Positions 8,480 to 17,600 are shown, counted from the first letter of the stretch. The stretch is 64,000 nt of DNA from Myxococcales bacterium (GCA_020633555.1 JACKDL010000021.1:38373-102372), one strand, 5' to 3'. Notes: generated by a model not told the origin, from the sequence alone. Made by a program: numbers and translations.

Positions 8480-9478
8480 TCAGACCCGCGCCCACCAGCC
8501 GCCCGGGCTGGGCACCAGGCTCAGCGTCACCGTCTGCAGCCCCGGCTCGCTCCAGCGGTGCTTGTAGGGCATGTCGGTGCCCAGGTCGTACACCCCCACC
8601 CCCTCGCGGCACAGCCCCTGGATCATGGCGAACTGCGCGAGGTTGCCGGGCGCGAAGGCCCGGAATCGATCGTCGAAGCTCACCTGCAGCCCGCGGTACG
8701 TCGGCCCAAACAACCCGCCGACGCAGAAGGCCACGTCCTGGCCATCGCGGGTGATCAGCGCCGCCCGCAGGGCGTTGCGGCGGGCCAGCCGGGGCATCAT
8801 CAGCCGGTAGAACTCGCGGGCGGCCCCCTCGTTCACCCCCTGCCCGCTCAGCCCCTTCCACGACGCCCCCTCCAGCGCCATGACCCGGGTGAACAGCGCC
8901 GCCGGATCCGCCACGCGGGTCAGATACTGGTGCCGGAAGCCCTCGGCCTCGGCCTTGCGCCACGCCCGCCGGAGCTCGGCGCGGAACTTCGCCGACCTTC
9001 GCCCCAGGAAGCCGTCCACCCCGCCGGCCAGATCCGCCACCCGCCGATCGCAAGGTGGCCCCAGCCCCAGCCGGTATCGCCGCCCGAAGCGCCGCAGCGC
9101 CGCCGTCCACAGGGCCCCGCCCCGCACGATGCCCGAGAGGAACACCCCGTGGGCGGCCGGCTCGGCCTCGGCCAGCATGGCGTCCAGCAGGGCCATCAGC
9201 CCCTCGGCGTCGGGCCCCGCGAAGGGCGCCGCCAGGCCCCAACCGGCCTCAAGAGGCGCCACCGCCCGCCCACCGGTGACCTCGATCTGCATCAAGGCCA
9301 CCGTGCCCACGCCGGGCTCCGTTCGCACAAAAGGCTGCGCCTCGGGCGCGAAGGCCGCGCGAGCGGGCTGCACCCAGTCCAACGCCGAGCAGAAGTGGTC
9401 GATCTCGGGCGTACGGGCCACCGCCGCGTCGAAGGCGGCCTGCTGGGCGTCCAGCCCGTCAAAGGTCAGCCAGGGCAT
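8480..9478 (-). CDS. FemAB/GNAT-like acyltransferase family protein
   Basis: 332 residues, no signal peptide. The C-terminal half carries the pattern of the BioF2-like/FemAB GNAT-fold acetyltransferase family: a basic FRAELRRAWRKAEAEG helix, a region with FVGG-like and PTYRGLQVSFDDRFRAF strands, and a terminal YDLGTDMPYKHRW block typical of proteins that transfer acyl or aminoacyl groups. Exact substrate is unknown; relatives act on polysaccharides, peptidoglycan cross-bridges or lipids. The start ATG (9478) lies only 9 bp from the ATG proposed for the divergent RluA gene, leaving almost no promoter space, so one of the two starts may be too long. It precedes the WlbA-like gene on the same strand. 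Confidence 0.72.
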   Translation of the reverse strand: MPWLTFDGLDAQQAAFDAAVARTPEIDHFCSALDWVQPARAAFAPEAQPFVRTEPGVGTVALMQIEVTGGRAVAPLEAGWGLAAPFAGPDAEGLMALLDAMLAEAEPAAHGVFLSGIVRGGALWTAALRRFGRRYRLGLGPPCDRRVADLAGGVDGFLGRRSAKFRAELRRAWRKAEAEGFRHQYLTRVADPAALFTRVMALEGASWKGLSGQGVNEGAAREFYRLMMPRLARRNALRAALITRDGQDVAFCVGGLFGPTYRGLQVSFDDRFRAFAPGNLAQFAMIQGLCREGVGVYDLGTDMPYKHRWSEPGLQTVTLSLVPSPGGWWARV

Positions 9479-9487
9479 ACGGGCAGA

Positions 9488-10444
9488 ATGCCCCAACCGA
9501 CGGCCTCGCCGCGACGGGTCCAGCGTGCTACCCCTGCGCCCGTGTACGACTCGGCCCTGCACCACATCCCCGACGATCCGCCCGTCCTCACCTGGACCTG
9601 GATCACCGATCGCGCCCTGGACCTGCGCCGGCCGCCACCCCAGACGGGCCTGGACGCCGCGGCCTGGGACGCCGTGCGCCACCACGGCGGCCTGTGGGTG
9701 AACGGTCACCCCGCCGCCGAACGCTGCGACGCCGGCAGCCGCATTCAGGTGTACGCCTTCGGCGCGTCCCCGCCCGCGCTCTCTCAGGTGCCGCTGAAGA
9801 TCCTGCTCGACCGCGACGGCGTGGTGGCCGTGGACAAGCCCTCGGGCCTGTCCACCCAGCGCACCCGGGCCAGCGCCCACCGCTGCCTGCAGGCCATGCT
9901 CATCGACCGCCTGGGCGACCCGGGCCTGCGGGCGGTGCACCGCCTGGACCGCGCCACCAGCGGCGTGGTGCTGTTCGCGCGCACCAAAGCCGCCACCCAG
10001 GCCCTGCACGCCCAGTTCCGCGGCCGCACCGTGCAGAAACGCTACCTGGCGGTGGTCGCCCCGCCCCCCGCGGAAGACGCCTTCGAGGTGGACGCCCCCC
10101 TGGCGCGCGCCCCGACCCCGCAGGACGCCCCGGCCCACCTGGTGATGGCCGTGAGCGACGCCCCCGACGCCCAGCCCAGCCACACCCGCTTCGAGGTCGC
10201 CGGCCGCCGCGACGACCGCGCCGTCGTCCGCGCCCTGCCCGTCACCGGCCGCACCCACCAGATCCGGGTCCACCTGGCCCACGCCGGCCACCCCATCCTG
10301 GGCGACGACCTGTACGGCGATCCCACCACCGCGCCCCGCCTGCTCCTGCACGCCGAACGCCTGGACGTGACCGTGGGCGGTCGCCCGACCGTGCTCCACG
10401 CCCCCGCCCCCCGCTGCTTCAGCCTGTGGGCCCGCCTGGACTAG
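9488..10444 (+). CDS. RluA family pseudouridine synthase
   Basis: 318 residues from ATG 9488; GTG 9542 is an equally plausible start giving 300. The N-terminal part (about 30-85) has an S4-like RNA-binding pattern (GGLWVNGHPA...AGSRIQVY). The catalytic core carries VHRLDRATSG, with Asp154 as the nucleophile that isomerises uridine, and GRTHQIRVHLAHAGHPILGDDLYG in the final third. rRNA or tRNA specificity cannot be read. The frame is open about 1.1 kb upstream, but that extension overlaps the divergent GNAT-like gene and has shadow composition. The gene ends at TAG 10442-10444, just before a 322-bp non-coding gap. Confidence 0.9.
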   Translation: MPQPTASPRRVQRATPAPVYDSALHHIPDDPPVLTWTWITDRALDLRRPPPQTGLDAAAWDAVRHHGGLWVNGHPAAERCDAGSRIQVYAFGASPPALSQVPLKILLDRDGVVAVDKPSGLSTQRTRASAHRCLQAMLIDRLGDPGLRAVHRLDRATSGVVLFARTKAATQALHAQFRGRTVQKRYLAVVAPPPAEDAFEVDAPLARAPTPQDAPAHLVMAVSDAPDAQPSHTRFEVAGRRDDRAVVRALPVTGRTHQIRVHLAHAGHPILGDDLYGDPTTAPRLLLHAERLDVTVGGRPTVLHAPAPRCFSLWARLD

Positions 10445-10766
10445 CGATCCGGCCGGGCGACCCCCCCCTCCACCCCCGCCCGCTGGACCGCCAAACTCGG
10501 GCCGAAGGCCCGAGGTGCCAGGCGCGGGCTCGCCCGTGCGACCCGGAGCAAGGAGGAGGGCGCCCGGACCGAGGGCGAAGCCCGAGGGAGGACGCACCGA
10601 CGACGCGGCGGAGGTGTCGCCCGCAGGGCAGGCCGCGCAGCGGCCACGCCCGAAGGGCCGGCATGGGGAGGGGAGCCGGCGCCAGCCGGCTGTTGGGGAG
10701 GGGTCCGGCCCCTCCCCAGCGAGGGCGCAGCCCGAGCGAGCTAGCGAGCCCGCAGGGCGAGCGGAG
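10445..10766. other. Non-coding gap between convergent genes, rich in inverted repeats
   Basis: 322 bp between the RluA stop and the stop of the leftward papain-like gene. The open frames crossing it have no recognisable protein. The right half holds the double-hairpin element annotated separately (10674-10717). The rest is low-complexity G/C-rich sequence with repeated GCCCGAG/GGGCG words, such as GAGGGCGCAGCCCGAGCGAG near 10721-10740. Confidence 0.6.
10674..10717. repeat. Double-hairpin element, short copy
   Basis: Stem 1 is AGCCGGC (10674-10680) with GCCGGCT (10685-10691) and a 4-base loop. After a 3-base spacer, stem 2 is GGGGAGGGG (10695-10703) with CCCCTCCCC (10709-10717) and a 5-base loop; both stems are perfect. 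An extra GGGGAGGGG lies just upstream at 10665-10673. Stem-spacer-stem order and the flanking GGGGAGCCG-like word match the two larger elements at 49.53 and 50.26 kb. All copies lie between convergent gene ends, so a terminator or REP-like function is possible. Confidence 0.6.
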
Positions 10767-12395
10767 TTACTGCCGGGGCGCCAGGTTCAGGTACCAGCCC
10801 ACCAGGGCGCCCTCGTCGCCGCCGGCGTTGTCCACCACCTCGAGCACCCAGGTGCCCGCCGCGGGCTTGCCGTCGAAGGCGGCCACGTCGAGCTGCTCGA
10901 TCACCAGATCGTCGGCGTCGTCGCCCGTCTGGTCGTGCAGCACGGCCACGGTGCCGTCGGGGTGCACCAGGCGCACGGTCAGATCGCCAATCCAGGTGTG
11001 CTCCACCAGCACGTCCACCTTCACGTCATCGAGGATGAAGCCGGGCTCCGCCTCGATGACCAGCGTGCTGACGATGCCCGCGGGGTCGTTGTCGGGCACC
11101 GCGGTGCGGGCCTCGTTGCCGGCGCTGATGGGGTTGCGCTCTCCCTCCTGGGGGATGCAGGCGCCGTGCTCGGCACAGTCACTGTCGGCGCAGTCGGTGT
11201 CGCCGTCGCCGTCGTTGTCGATGAAGTCGTCGCAGACCTCGGGCTCGACGCAAGCGGGATCGGCGGCGCACTCGCTGTCGTCGCAGTCCATCGCGCCGTC
11301 GCGGTCATCGTCGATGCCGTTGCCGCACAGCTCGGGCCCCAGATCCACGTCGGGCACGTCGGCGCCCACGATGCTCCCGTACTCCTCGACGTACTGGTAG
11401 CTCAGCCAGCCGTAGCCGTCGCCCTTCGGGTTCTGGCTGCCCCAGCTCCCGGTGCCCCAGCTGTTCTTGATGAGGAAGAAGCCCTTCTCGGTGATGGGGT
11501 TGCCCTGGGCATCCAGCACCTGCTTGCCGGCCTCGTCCATGATCGGCAGCTCGAGCTCGTCGTCCCAGCCCACGATGAGGATCGAGTGACCGGCCCGCTT
11601 CTCCAGGCTCAGCTCCTTGTCCTTCGCGTTCGGGTACAGGATGTAGCCCTTCGCCTTGTACTCGGAGTTCGTGGGGATCTTCGACCCGCCGTGGTTCCAC
11701 GACTGGTAGAAGAAGGTCATCCCGGCCGCCACCGCCTGCTTGTTGGTGTACATGAACGCCTTGATGTTCTTCGGCCGGCTGCTGACCCAGCGACTGCGGG
11801 GCAGCTTCCAGCGCTTGGCGTTCTTCACCTCATCGCTCGGCTCGCCGTTGGTGTGGCAGATGGTCGGGCGATCCTCCCCGGTGCAGCGCTCGTCGTTGGC
11901 GGTGGTCCAGCCGCTGGCCTCGTAGGGCGAGGTCGCCTCGTCCACGATGCCGTAGGTGCTGATGGCCTGGAGGTTGCTGCTGGCGTTGCTGCCGCCGGTG
12001 TCGCGGAACGCGCCCACCTCGAACTTCACCGACCACTGCAGGAACTGCTCGCTGAAGTCGGGATCGGTGATGGTGCCTTCCTTGATGTACAGGTGCTCCA
12101 TCAGCGCCACGGTGCTGAAGATGCTGCACACGCCGCGGCGGCCCTGGCTCCGCACGGGGCTCTGCAGATCCACCAGGTCGAACTGCTTGGGCATGACCTG
12201 GTCGGCCTTGGGCTCGTCGGGGATCTCGGCGTTGCCGGGCGCCCCCTCGAGCAGCACCTCGGCGCTCTGCAGGGGCGGCTCGTCCTGCGGATCGGCCCCG
12301 GCGGGGGTGCTGAGATCATCACTGCCGTTGTCACAGGCAGTGAGCCCGAAGGCGAGCAGGGCGGCGAGCCAGCCCAGGTGGCGGTGGATGCGCAT
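10767..12395 (-). CDS. C1A (papain-like) peptidase lipoprotein with Asp/Cys repeats and P-domain
   Basis: 542 residues. A lipobox (GLTAC, Cys21) predicts a lipid-anchored surface protease. The papain-like domain spans about 65-345: oxyanion Gln84, nucleophile Cys90 in QGRRGVCSIF, His270 in AGHSILIVGW and Asn311 in LIKNSWGTG. Two Cys/Asp repeats follow (about 357-413; CGNGIDDDRDG and CDDFIDNDGDG), of the calcium- or metal-binding MopE-like kind. The last 120 residues (about 421-540) form a proprotein-convertase P/Homo B domain (TWIGDLTVRLVHPDG...WVLEVVDNAGGDEG). ATG 12395 was chosen for its signal peptide and GAGGGG ribosome-binding site. It is divergent from the decaheme cytochrome gene across 407 bp. 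Confidence 0.9.
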   Translation of the reverse strand: MRIHRHLGWLAALLAFGLTACDNGSDDLSTPAGADPQDEPPLQSAEVLLEGAPGNAEIPDEPKADQVMPKQFDLVDLQSPVRSQGRRGVCSIFSTVALMEHLYIKEGTITDPDFSEQFLQWSVKFEVGAFRDTGGSNASSNLQAISTYGIVDEATSPYEASGWTTANDERCTGEDRPTICHTNGEPSDEVKNAKRWKLPRSRWVSSRPKNIKAFMYTNKQAVAAGMTFFYQSWNHGGSKIPTNSEYKAKGYILYPNAKDKELSLEKRAGHSILIVGWDDELELPIMDEAGKQVLDAQGNPITEKGFFLIKNSWGTGSWGSQNPKGDGYGWLSYQYVEEYGSIVGADVPDVDLGPELCGNGIDDDRDGAMDCDDSECAADPACVEPEVCDDFIDNDGDGDTDCADSDCAEHGACIPQEGERNPISAGNEARTAVPDNDPAGIVSTLVIEAEPGFILDDVKVDVLVEHTWIGDLTVRLVHPDGTVAVLHDQTGDDADDLVIEQLDVAAFDGKPAAGTWVLEVVDNAGGDEGALVGWYLNLAPRQ

Positions 12396-12802
12396 GGTTC
12401 CCCTCACGATGACGCGGGCGTGACCCGCTTCCGTTTCGCGGCGGTAGTCTAGCAAGGCCCGGACCAACCGCCAAACGCCCGGGGACAAAGGAACTCGCGG
12501 ACACCTCGGACAGCCGATCCGCCACCCACGGGGGCGCCAGGCGGCTACTGAACCCGCCACCCACCAAACCACCACACCGACCGGTTACCGGCGTTGCGTC
12601 CCGGTGACGGTCCCGCCAGAGGCCCGCGGCCGGTCTCAGCCCTCTGGCAGGCACTCGCAGCGCCCATCCCCTTATGGCGCCTGTCGCATGCCGAGAGTCG
12701 CATGCAATTCATATCCCAATGGCACGATACGTGGTTATGCCCCTGCCCGCAGCGCCCTGTGGGAGATTTGGGCGCTTTGCCTGACGAGCATGGGAGGAAG
12801 GC
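12396..12802. promoter_or_regulatory. Divergent intergenic region with a 9-bp direct repeat
   Basis: 407 bp between the divergent papain-like and decaheme cytochrome genes, with no plausible gene. GTCGCATGC occurs twice (12683-12691 and 12697-12705, 14 bp apart), each containing the palindrome GCATGC, about 100-120 bp before the cytochrome start. The stretch 12670-12745 is clearly A/T-richer than its surroundings and is the best place for the cytochrome promoter. A strong GGAGGAAGG ribosome-binding site precedes ATG 12803. A regulator binding the repeats is possible but unsupported. Confidence 0.4.
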
Positions 12803-15172
12803 ATGTCCCGCACCCGCACCGGTTGGTTGGTCCTGTTGTTGGCCGGCGTCGCCCTCTGGGGTTGCGAAGGCCCCGAAGGCCCCCCCGGAATCAGCCCCGA
12901 GGCCGGGGTCGGTCCGGCGGGCCCCCAGGGGGAGCCCGGCGAGCAGGGTGAGCAGGGTGAGCCCGGCGCCCAGGGCGAGCAAGGCGAGCCCGGCGCACAG
13001 GGCGAGCAGGGCGATCCCGGCGACCCCGGCGCCCAGGGCGATCCCGGCGACCCCGGCGCCCAGGGTGATCCCGGCGAGCCCGGCGCCCCCGGCGAGCCCG
13101 GCGAGCCCGGCCAGGACCGCACGTTCTACGCGAACGAGTCCTGCCAGGTCTGCCACAACCAGGGCCGGCTGGCCGACGTCGAGGTGGCCCACGGTCTGAA
13201 CGTGCAGGCCGGCCACGTCGAGGTCGAGGTCGAGACCGTGCGCTTCGTCGAGCAGGGCGCCGCCCTGTACCCCGAGGTGGACTTCACCTTCGCCGCCTTC
13301 GACGGCAACGGCCTGAAGGTCAACCTGGACCTGGGCACCGCCGACGCCCGCGGGCGGCTGAGCTACGCCCGCTTCAACCTGGCCAAGCTGGTTCCGGGCG
13401 CCCAGGGCGATCCCGACACCTGGTACGACTACGCCACCAACGACCGCGCCGTGGCGAACCTGATCTCGCTGGGCGGCGACCGCTACCGCTACCGCTTCTC
13501 GGTGGACATCGCGGCCGACTACGAGCCCGGGCTGACCCACCGGCTGGCCATGCAGCACAGCCGCATCCCGCCCGACGTGGCCACCGCCAACCCCATCTAC
13601 GACTTCGTGCCCGACGGCAGCCCGGTGGAGCGCCAGCGCGCCATCGTGGACGTGGCGCAGTGCAACGACTGCCACGGCGGCCTGTCCTTCCACGGCAACG
13701 GCCGCAACGACACCCGCATGTGCGTGATGTGCCACAACCCGACCCTGCCCGACGTGGACTTCGGCTACATGGTCCACAAGATCCACGCCGCGCAGAACCT
13801 GCCCAACGTGCATGACTACAGCGAGGTCACCTACCCGCAGGACATCAACAACTGCGCGAAGTGCCACACGGGCGACAACCCGAACACCCCCGACGGTGAC
13901 AACTGGAAGAACGCCCCGAACAAGACCGCGTGTGGCTCCTGCCACAACGTGGTGTTCGAGGAGCCCGTGCCCGAGGGCATGGCCATGCACACCGCCGGCC
14001 CGCAGGCCACCAACGCCGGCTGCGCCGGCTGCCACCAGCCCGAGGTTGGCGTGGCGCCCATCGTGCCGGCGCACATGACCGAGAACGCCACCCCGCACAA
14101 CCCGCAGCTCCCCGCCGGGCTGTCCAACATCGCGTACGAGCTGCTGGACGCCGAGGTGGACGCCGAGGGCGTGGCCACCATCACCTTCCGCATCACCCGC
14201 GACGGGGCCGCCATCGACCTGCTGAACCTGCCTGAGGATCTGGCGGCGCCCGGCCGGTGGCCCGGCTTCCTGCTCCCGTACGCCCTGCCCGGCGCCGACG
14301 GCGTCATGCCGGCCGACTGGAACAACCTGGGCCGCAGCGCCGGTCAGCCCGCCAGCGTCGACATCGGCGGCCTGATCGAGGCCGGCAGCGTGGCGGCCGG
14401 CGCCGACGGCGCTTTCGTGGCCACCATCGCCGACGCCTTCCCGGCCGGCGCCGGCATGCGCGCCGTGGCCCTGCAGGGCTACTTCCAGCAGGCCGTGGGC
14501 GAGAGCAACGTGGCCCGCCACGCCGTGTCCGCCTACATCCCGGTCACGGGTGACGAGGTCCGCCGCGAGATCGTCGACTCGGCCAAGTGCGGCAGCTGCC
14601 ACGAGTGGTTCGAGGGCCACGGCGGCAACCGCGTGTACACCACCAGCGTGTGCGCCACCTGCCACAACCCGAACCTGAGCAGCTCGGGCCGCGGCGCGGA
14701 TCCCGAGGCGCTGTCCGAGGGCCTCGTGGCCGCCCTGGGCGACGACCCGCTGACCTACCCCGAGGACACGAACAACTTCAAGGAGCTGATCCACGGCATC
14801 CACGCCAGCGCCGTGCGGACCACCGACTACGAGTTCGTGCGCAACTTCCGCGGCGGCTCCTACTACAACTGGTCCGAGATCATGTTCCCGGCCGAGGCCA
14901 GCGCCTGCGAGACCTGCCACTTCGAGGGCACCTGGCGCACCGACGACGTGCCGGCCACCGCGCTGCCCACGACCGTGGTGACCACCGACGGCACCAACGC
15001 CGACCGCGACGCCGTGCTGGCCGCCCGTGACAGCGTGCCCAACGCCACCGACGTGGTGACCACGCCCATCGCCGGCGCCTGCAACGCGTGCCACGACAGC
15101 GCGCCCGCCCAGGCGCACTACGAGCAGAACGGCGGCCTGGTGGAGCGCGACCGCGCCCAGATGGCCGAGTAA
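12803..15172 (+). CDS. OmcA/MtrC-type decaheme c-type cytochrome lipoprotein with collagen-like stalk
   Basis: 789 residues. A lipobox at ALWGC (Cys21) predicts lipid anchoring. Residues 37-105 are 23 uninterrupted Gly-X-Y triplets, mostly GEP, GAQ, GEQ and GDP: an acidic collagen-like rod. Ten CxxCH heme motifs follow: CQVCH, CNDCH, CVMCH, CAKCH, CGSCH, CAGCH, CGSCH, CATCH, CETCH and CNACH, arranged as two pentaheme groups around a heme-free beta-rich region (about 425-580). This matches the outer-membrane decaheme family that passes electrons to extracellular acceptors. No MtrA/MtrB-like partner lies nearby. Start ATG 12803 has GGAGGAAGG upstream, and a strong hairpin follows the stop. Confidence 0.93.
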   Translation: MSRTRTGWLVLLLAGVALWGCEGPEGPPGISPEAGVGPAGPQGEPGEQGEQGEPGAQGEQGEPGAQGEQGDPGDPGAQGDPGDPGAQGDPGEPGAPGEPGEPGQDRTFYANESCQVCHNQGRLADVEVAHGLNVQAGHVEVEVETVRFVEQGAALYPEVDFTFAAFDGNGLKVNLDLGTADARGRLSYARFNLAKLVPGAQGDPDTWYDYATNDRAVANLISLGGDRYRYRFSVDIAADYEPGLTHRLAMQHSRIPPDVATANPIYDFVPDGSPVERQRAIVDVAQCNDCHGGLSFHGNGRNDTRMCVMCHNPTLPDVDFGYMVHKIHAAQNLPNVHDYSEVTYPQDINNCAKCHTGDNPNTPDGDNWKNAPNKTACGSCHNVVFEEPVPEGMAMHTAGPQATNAGCAGCHQPEVGVAPIVPAHMTENATPHNPQLPAGLSNIAYELLDAEVDAEGVATITFRITRDGAAIDLLNLPEDLAAPGRWPGFLLPYALPGADGVMPADWNNLGRSAGQPASVDIGGLIEAGSVAAGADGAFVATIADAFPAGAGMRAVALQGYFQQAVGESNVARHAVSAYIPVTGDEVRREIVDSAKCGSCHEWFEGHGGNRVYTTSVCATCHNPNLSSSGRGADPEALSEGLVAALGDDPLTYPEDTNNFKELIHGIHASAVRTTDYEFVRNFRGGSYYNWSEIMFPAEASACETCHFEGTWRTDDVPATALPTTVVTTDGTNADRDAVLAARDSVPNATDVVTTPIAGACNACHDSAPAQAHYEQNGGLVERDRAQMAE

Positions 15173-15186
15173 CGCGCCTCCCCCTC

Positions 15187-15214
15187 CGGCCCGAGGCCCT
15201 CCTGCCTCGGGCCG
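15187..15214 (+). terminator. Hairpin after the decaheme cytochrome gene
   Basis: CGGCCCGAGG (15187-15196) pairs perfectly with CCTCGGGCCG (15205-15214) around an 8-base loop, starting 14 bp after the TAA. There is no T-run; a C-rich tract follows. It is a likely intrinsic or Rho-assisted terminator in a very high-GC genome. Confidence 0.6.
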
Positions 15215-15303
15215 CTCCCCCACCCTGCCTCTCCGCACTCACCCGGCGCGCCCACCGCGCCGCTGGTTGCGTGCCGGCCCCCGCTGGGTGAAGCTGCGCA
15301 GGC

Positions 15304-16782
15304 ATGATCCTCAGCGCCCTTCACCACGCCTTCCACCGCCGCGAGACACGGGCCTACCGAGTCGTCGAGGCCGTCATCTACGCGCTGATCGCGCTGTCGG
15401 TGGTGCTGTTCCTGGTGCAGCTCGGGCTGAGCGAACGCCAGCCCGTGCTCGAGGCCATCGACCTGGGGCTCACCTGGTTCTTCGTGCTCGAGTACACCTT
15501 GCGGCTGGCCAGCTTCCGACCGCCCACGGTGGACTTCTACGTCCCCTCGGTGGCCACGCGGCTCAGCACCCACCTGTGGGGCCGGCTGCGCTACGCGCTG
15601 ACCCCCATGATGCTGGTGGATCTGCTCACCGTCCTCTCGGTGTCGCCCCAGCTCCGCGGGCTGCGGGCCATCCGCCTGCTGCGCCTGCTGCGGGCCACCC
15701 GGGTGTTCCGCTACAGCAACCCCTTCGCCAGCCTCACCCGCGCCTTCGTCGAGAACCGCCTGCTCTTCGCCTTTGGCCTGTCGCTGGTGGGCGGCGCCAC
15801 GGTGGTGGGCGGCCTGAGCATCTACGTGGCCGAGCGCAGCGATCCGAGCACCTCGGTGAAGTCGGTGGGCGATGGCCTGTGGTGGGCGCTGGTGACCCTG
15901 ACCACCGTGGGCTACGGCGACATCAGCCCGGTGACCACCCTGGGCAAGGGCGTGGGCGCCGCCCTGATGATCACGGGCATGTTCAGCCTGGCCCTGTTCG
16001 CCGGCCTGGTGGGGCACGCCCTGCTGAACGCCGTGCTGGGCATTCGCGAGGAGCAGTTCCGCATGAGCCACTACGTCAACCACCTGGTCGTCTGCGGCTA
16101 CGAGCCGGGCGCGCGGCTCCTGCTGAACGCGCTGCTGCACGAGATCGACCCGCGGGACACCACCGTGGTGCTGTTCGGTGACGGCGAGCGCCCCCACGAC
16201 GTGCCCCCCGAGTTCGTGTGGGTGAGCGGCGATCCCACCAAGGAGAGCGAGCTCGACAAGGCCCGCATCGCCCACGCCAGGGCGGTGATGGTCATCGGCT
16301 CACGCACCATGCTTCCGCAGCACGCCGACGCCCGCACCCTGCTGATCTTGTTCACCATTCGCCGCTTCTGCGGCATCAGCGCCGTGCCTCGGAAGCGCCC
16401 GGTTCACGTGGTCGCGGAGGTGCTGGACGCCGAGAACGTGGAGCACGCCACCACAGCGGGGGCCGACGAGGTCATCGAGACCACGCGGCTGGGCTACGAC
16501 CTGCTGGCCCACACGTTGGTGGCCCCCGGCACCGGCGCCGTGATGAGCGCGGTCGCGTCGGCCGGCGCCCACAGCGTCTTCTTGGGGCGGCTGCCGGCGG
16601 GCATCCCACCGGGCCCCTTTGGGCAGGTGGCGCCGGCCGTCAAAGCGGCCACCGGAGCGCTGATCATCGGGTTGCGCGGCGCGGACGGCACCGATCAGCT
16701 CGCGCCCCCGGACGACCTGGCCGTGTCGGCGGACGCCCACCTGCTGTACCTCGCCCTGGCGCCCCAGTTGGAGAGCCCATGA
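15304..16782 (+). CDS. Voltage-sensor potassium channel with C-terminal RCK/TrkA-N domain
   Basis: 492 residues. Hydrophobic segments at about 22-41, 53-70, 100-113 and 155-175, and a pore helix plus S6 (about 190-235), give a six-segment Kv-like topology. S4 (about 118-136) carries Arg at roughly every third position (RGLRAIRLLRLLRATRVFR). The selectivity filter TVGYGD is at 201-206. The C-terminal half (about 255-490) is a Rossmann RCK domain beginning HLVVCGYEPGA, expected to gate the pore with a nucleotide or ion. There is no strong ribosome-binding site. Its last codons overlap the SGNH gene start (ATGA), indicating coupled translation. Confidence 0.92.
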   Translation: MILSALHHAFHRRETRAYRVVEAVIYALIALSVVLFLVQLGLSERQPVLEAIDLGLTWFFVLEYTLRLASFRPPTVDFYVPSVATRLSTHLWGRLRYALTPMMLVDLLTVLSVSPQLRGLRAIRLLRLLRATRVFRYSNPFASLTRAFVENRLLFAFGLSLVGGATVVGGLSIYVAERSDPSTSVKSVGDGLWWALVTLTTVGYGDISPVTTLGKGVGAALMITGMFSLALFAGLVGHALLNAVLGIREEQFRMSHYVNHLVVCGYEPGARLLLNALLHEIDPRDTTVVLFGDGERPHDVPPEFVWVSGDPTKESELDKARIAHARAVMVIGSRTMLPQHADARTLLILFTIRRFCGISAVPRKRPVHVVAEVLDAENVEHATTAGADEVIETTRLGYDLLAHTLVAPGTGAVMSAVASAGAHSVFLGRLPAGIPPGPFGQVAPAVKAATGALIIGLRGADGTDQLAPPDDLAVSADAHLLYLALAPQLESP

Positions 16783-17600
16783 TCCGCGCCGGGCTGGTGG
16801 CGCTGCTCCTCGTGTGCTGGGGTTGCAGCGCCGCCCCCGCCGAGCTGGACGCCCAGGCGCCCGACCCGGTCGCCCGGACCCCGGACGCCAGCCCCCATGA
16901 CGGCTTGTCGCCCGACGCTGTGCCCCCGAGGGACGCCGCCTCGGATGGGGGCGCACCGTTCGACCTGGCTGTCCAGGACGCCCAGGCCGTGGTGCCGGTG
17001 GCCTGGCTGGCCCTGGGCGACTCCTACACCATCGGCGAGTCGGTCCCGGCCGAAGGGCGGTGGCCCGTGCAGCTCGCTGAGCGCCTGAACGCAGCCGGTG
17101 TGCCGGTGCGCCCCCCCCAGATCATCGCCCGAACCGGGTGGTCGGTGGCCCAGCTCCTCGCCGCCGTGGCGGCGGAGGATCCCCGGGGTCCCTTCGCCAT
17201 GGTGACCCTGCTCATCGGGGTGAACGACCAGTTCCGTGGGGGCACCGCCGAGGCCTACACCGAGGCCTTCACCGGTGCGCTGGCTGAAGCCATCGGCCGC
17301 GCCGGCGGACGCGCCTGCCGGGTGGTGGTGTTGTCGATCCCCGACTACGGCTACACCCCCTTCGGCGCGCGGGATCAGGCGCGCACCTCGGCCGCGCTGG
17401 ACGCCTTCAACGCCATCAACCGAGCGCAGACCGCCGCGGCGGGCGCGCACTACGTGGACGTGACGCCCATCTCGCGACGGGGACTGGCGGAGCCCGCCCT
17501 GGTGGCCGCAGACGGGCTCCACCCGAGCACCGCGCAGTACGCAGAGTGGGCTGCGGCGGCCCTCCCTGTCGCACAGGAGGCGCTGCGAAGCTGCCCCTGA
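16779..17600 (+). CDS. SGNH/GDSL hydrolase lipoprotein
   Basis: 273 residues. The signal peptide ends in a lipobox (CWGC, Cys16), followed by a 55-residue Asp/Pro/Ala-rich linker of the sort seen on several lipoproteins in this window. The SGNH domain starts near residue 75: block I ALGDSYTIGE with Ser82, block III GVND with Asn149, and block V DGLHPS with Asp245 and His248; block II Gly is in the RTGWS segment. It is probably a surface esterase or acetyl-ester hydrolase acting on lipids or polysaccharide. ATG 16779 overlaps the channel stop codon, so the two genes form a coupled pair. Confidence 0.9.
   Translation: MIRAGLVALLLVCWGCSAAPAELDAQAPDPVARTPDASPHDGLSPDAVPPRDAASDGGAPFDLAVQDAQAVVPVAWLALGDSYTIGESVPAEGRWPVQLAERLNAAGVPVRPPQIIARTGWSVAQLLAAVAAEDPRGPFAMVTLLIGVNDQFRGGTAEAYTEAFTGALAEAIGRAGGRACRVVVLSIPDYGYTPFGARDQARTSAALDAFNAINRAQTAAAGAHYVDVTPISRRGLAEPALVAADGLHPSTAQYAEWAAAALPVAQEALRSCP

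Noticed and set aside
8375..9487. N-terminal extension of the RluA-family protein by about 370 codons.
   Set aside because: It is antisense to the FemAB/GNAT-like gene and has shadow composition; family homology begins after 9488.
12545..15238. 897-codon antisense frame opposite the decaheme cytochrome.
   Set aside because: The translation is Val/Gly/His-rich and loses all heme motifs, while the plus strand gives ten CxxCH motifs.
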